In this document: piece after piece, positions 5,480-5,516 of the stretch | How the letters are laid out: each line of letters opens with the position of its first letter | How positions within the stretch are numbered: position 1 is the first letter of the stretch | Origin: JBQCEE01 sp051960575 | GTDB lineage: Bacteria; Actinomycetota; Actinomycetes; Mycobacteriales; Jatrophihabitantaceae | NCBI RefSeq assembly: GCF_051960575.1 | Contig: NZ_JBQCEE010000112.1 | Coordinates: forward strand, 1-5,516 | Direction of reading: 5' to 3' | Length of the DNA stretch: 5,516 nucleotides | Program-made: the position numbers and the translations under genes | The notes under the pieces: model-generated | Told to the model about the DNA's origin: nothing | Database searches by the model: none | The model's input: the letters and a program-made list of their open reading frames with translations, nothing else

Positions 5480-5516
5480 CTGCTTGCTGTGAATGCCAGA
5501 AACAACCTGTCCGGAG

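Noticed and set aside
5480..5516. Promoter or ribosomal-protein leader for the next gene (expected rplJ)
   Set aside because: TTGCTG resembles a -35 box, but no TAnnnT follows at 16-19 bp and the window ends too soon to see any structure.

Overview
The window is high-GC DNA with strong G/C preference at third codon positions and GTG starts. It carries the block tRNA-Trp, secE, nusG, rplK, rplA, with a divergent aspartate aminotransferase next to it. Gene content and protein sequences point to an actinobacterium (Actinomycetota). The NusG has the long acidic N-terminal extension typical of that phylum, and the aminotransferase, L11 and L1 read like streptomycete or mycobacterial homologues. 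I cannot resolve order or genus from the sequence alone.

Layout: (1) 30-1469, plus strand: an exported zinc metallopeptidase of the M1 family, with a twin-arginine-like signal sequence. (2) 1485-2684, minus strand: aspC, a PLP-dependent aspartate (possibly also prephenate) aminotransferase, converging on the peptidase gene with a 14-15 bp gap and no convincing terminator. (3) 2685-2809: a compact divergent control region with a probable sigma-70-type promoter pointing right and a structured leader. (4) 2810-2882: tRNA-Trp(CCA), without an encoded CCA tail. (5) 2924-5421: secE, nusG, rplK and rplA, all plus strand, with gaps of 42 to 73 bp and no terminator between them. (6) 5435-5479: a strong intrinsic terminator closing the rplA transcript. 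The last 37 bases are probably the start of the rplJ-side intergenic region, where nothing can be called.

The right-hand half is housekeeping gene-expression machinery: a tRNA, the SecE subunit of the protein-export channel, the transcription elongation factor NusG, and the two proteins of the ribosomal L1/L11 region. They are probably read from the promoter before the tRNA, so the tRNA would be cut from the 5' end of a polycistronic precursor. aspC and the peptidase are metabolic and exported neighbours with no evident functional tie to it.

I found no new multi-gene system. The points worth a second look are small: a 7-base purine-rich element repeated before nusG, rplK and rplA; a hairpin between rplK and rplA; a terminator whose two arms each contain the same 10-base palindrome; an 11-base inverted repeat linking the promoter -35 region to the tRNA anticodon arm; and variant active-site motifs and export signals in the M1 peptidase.
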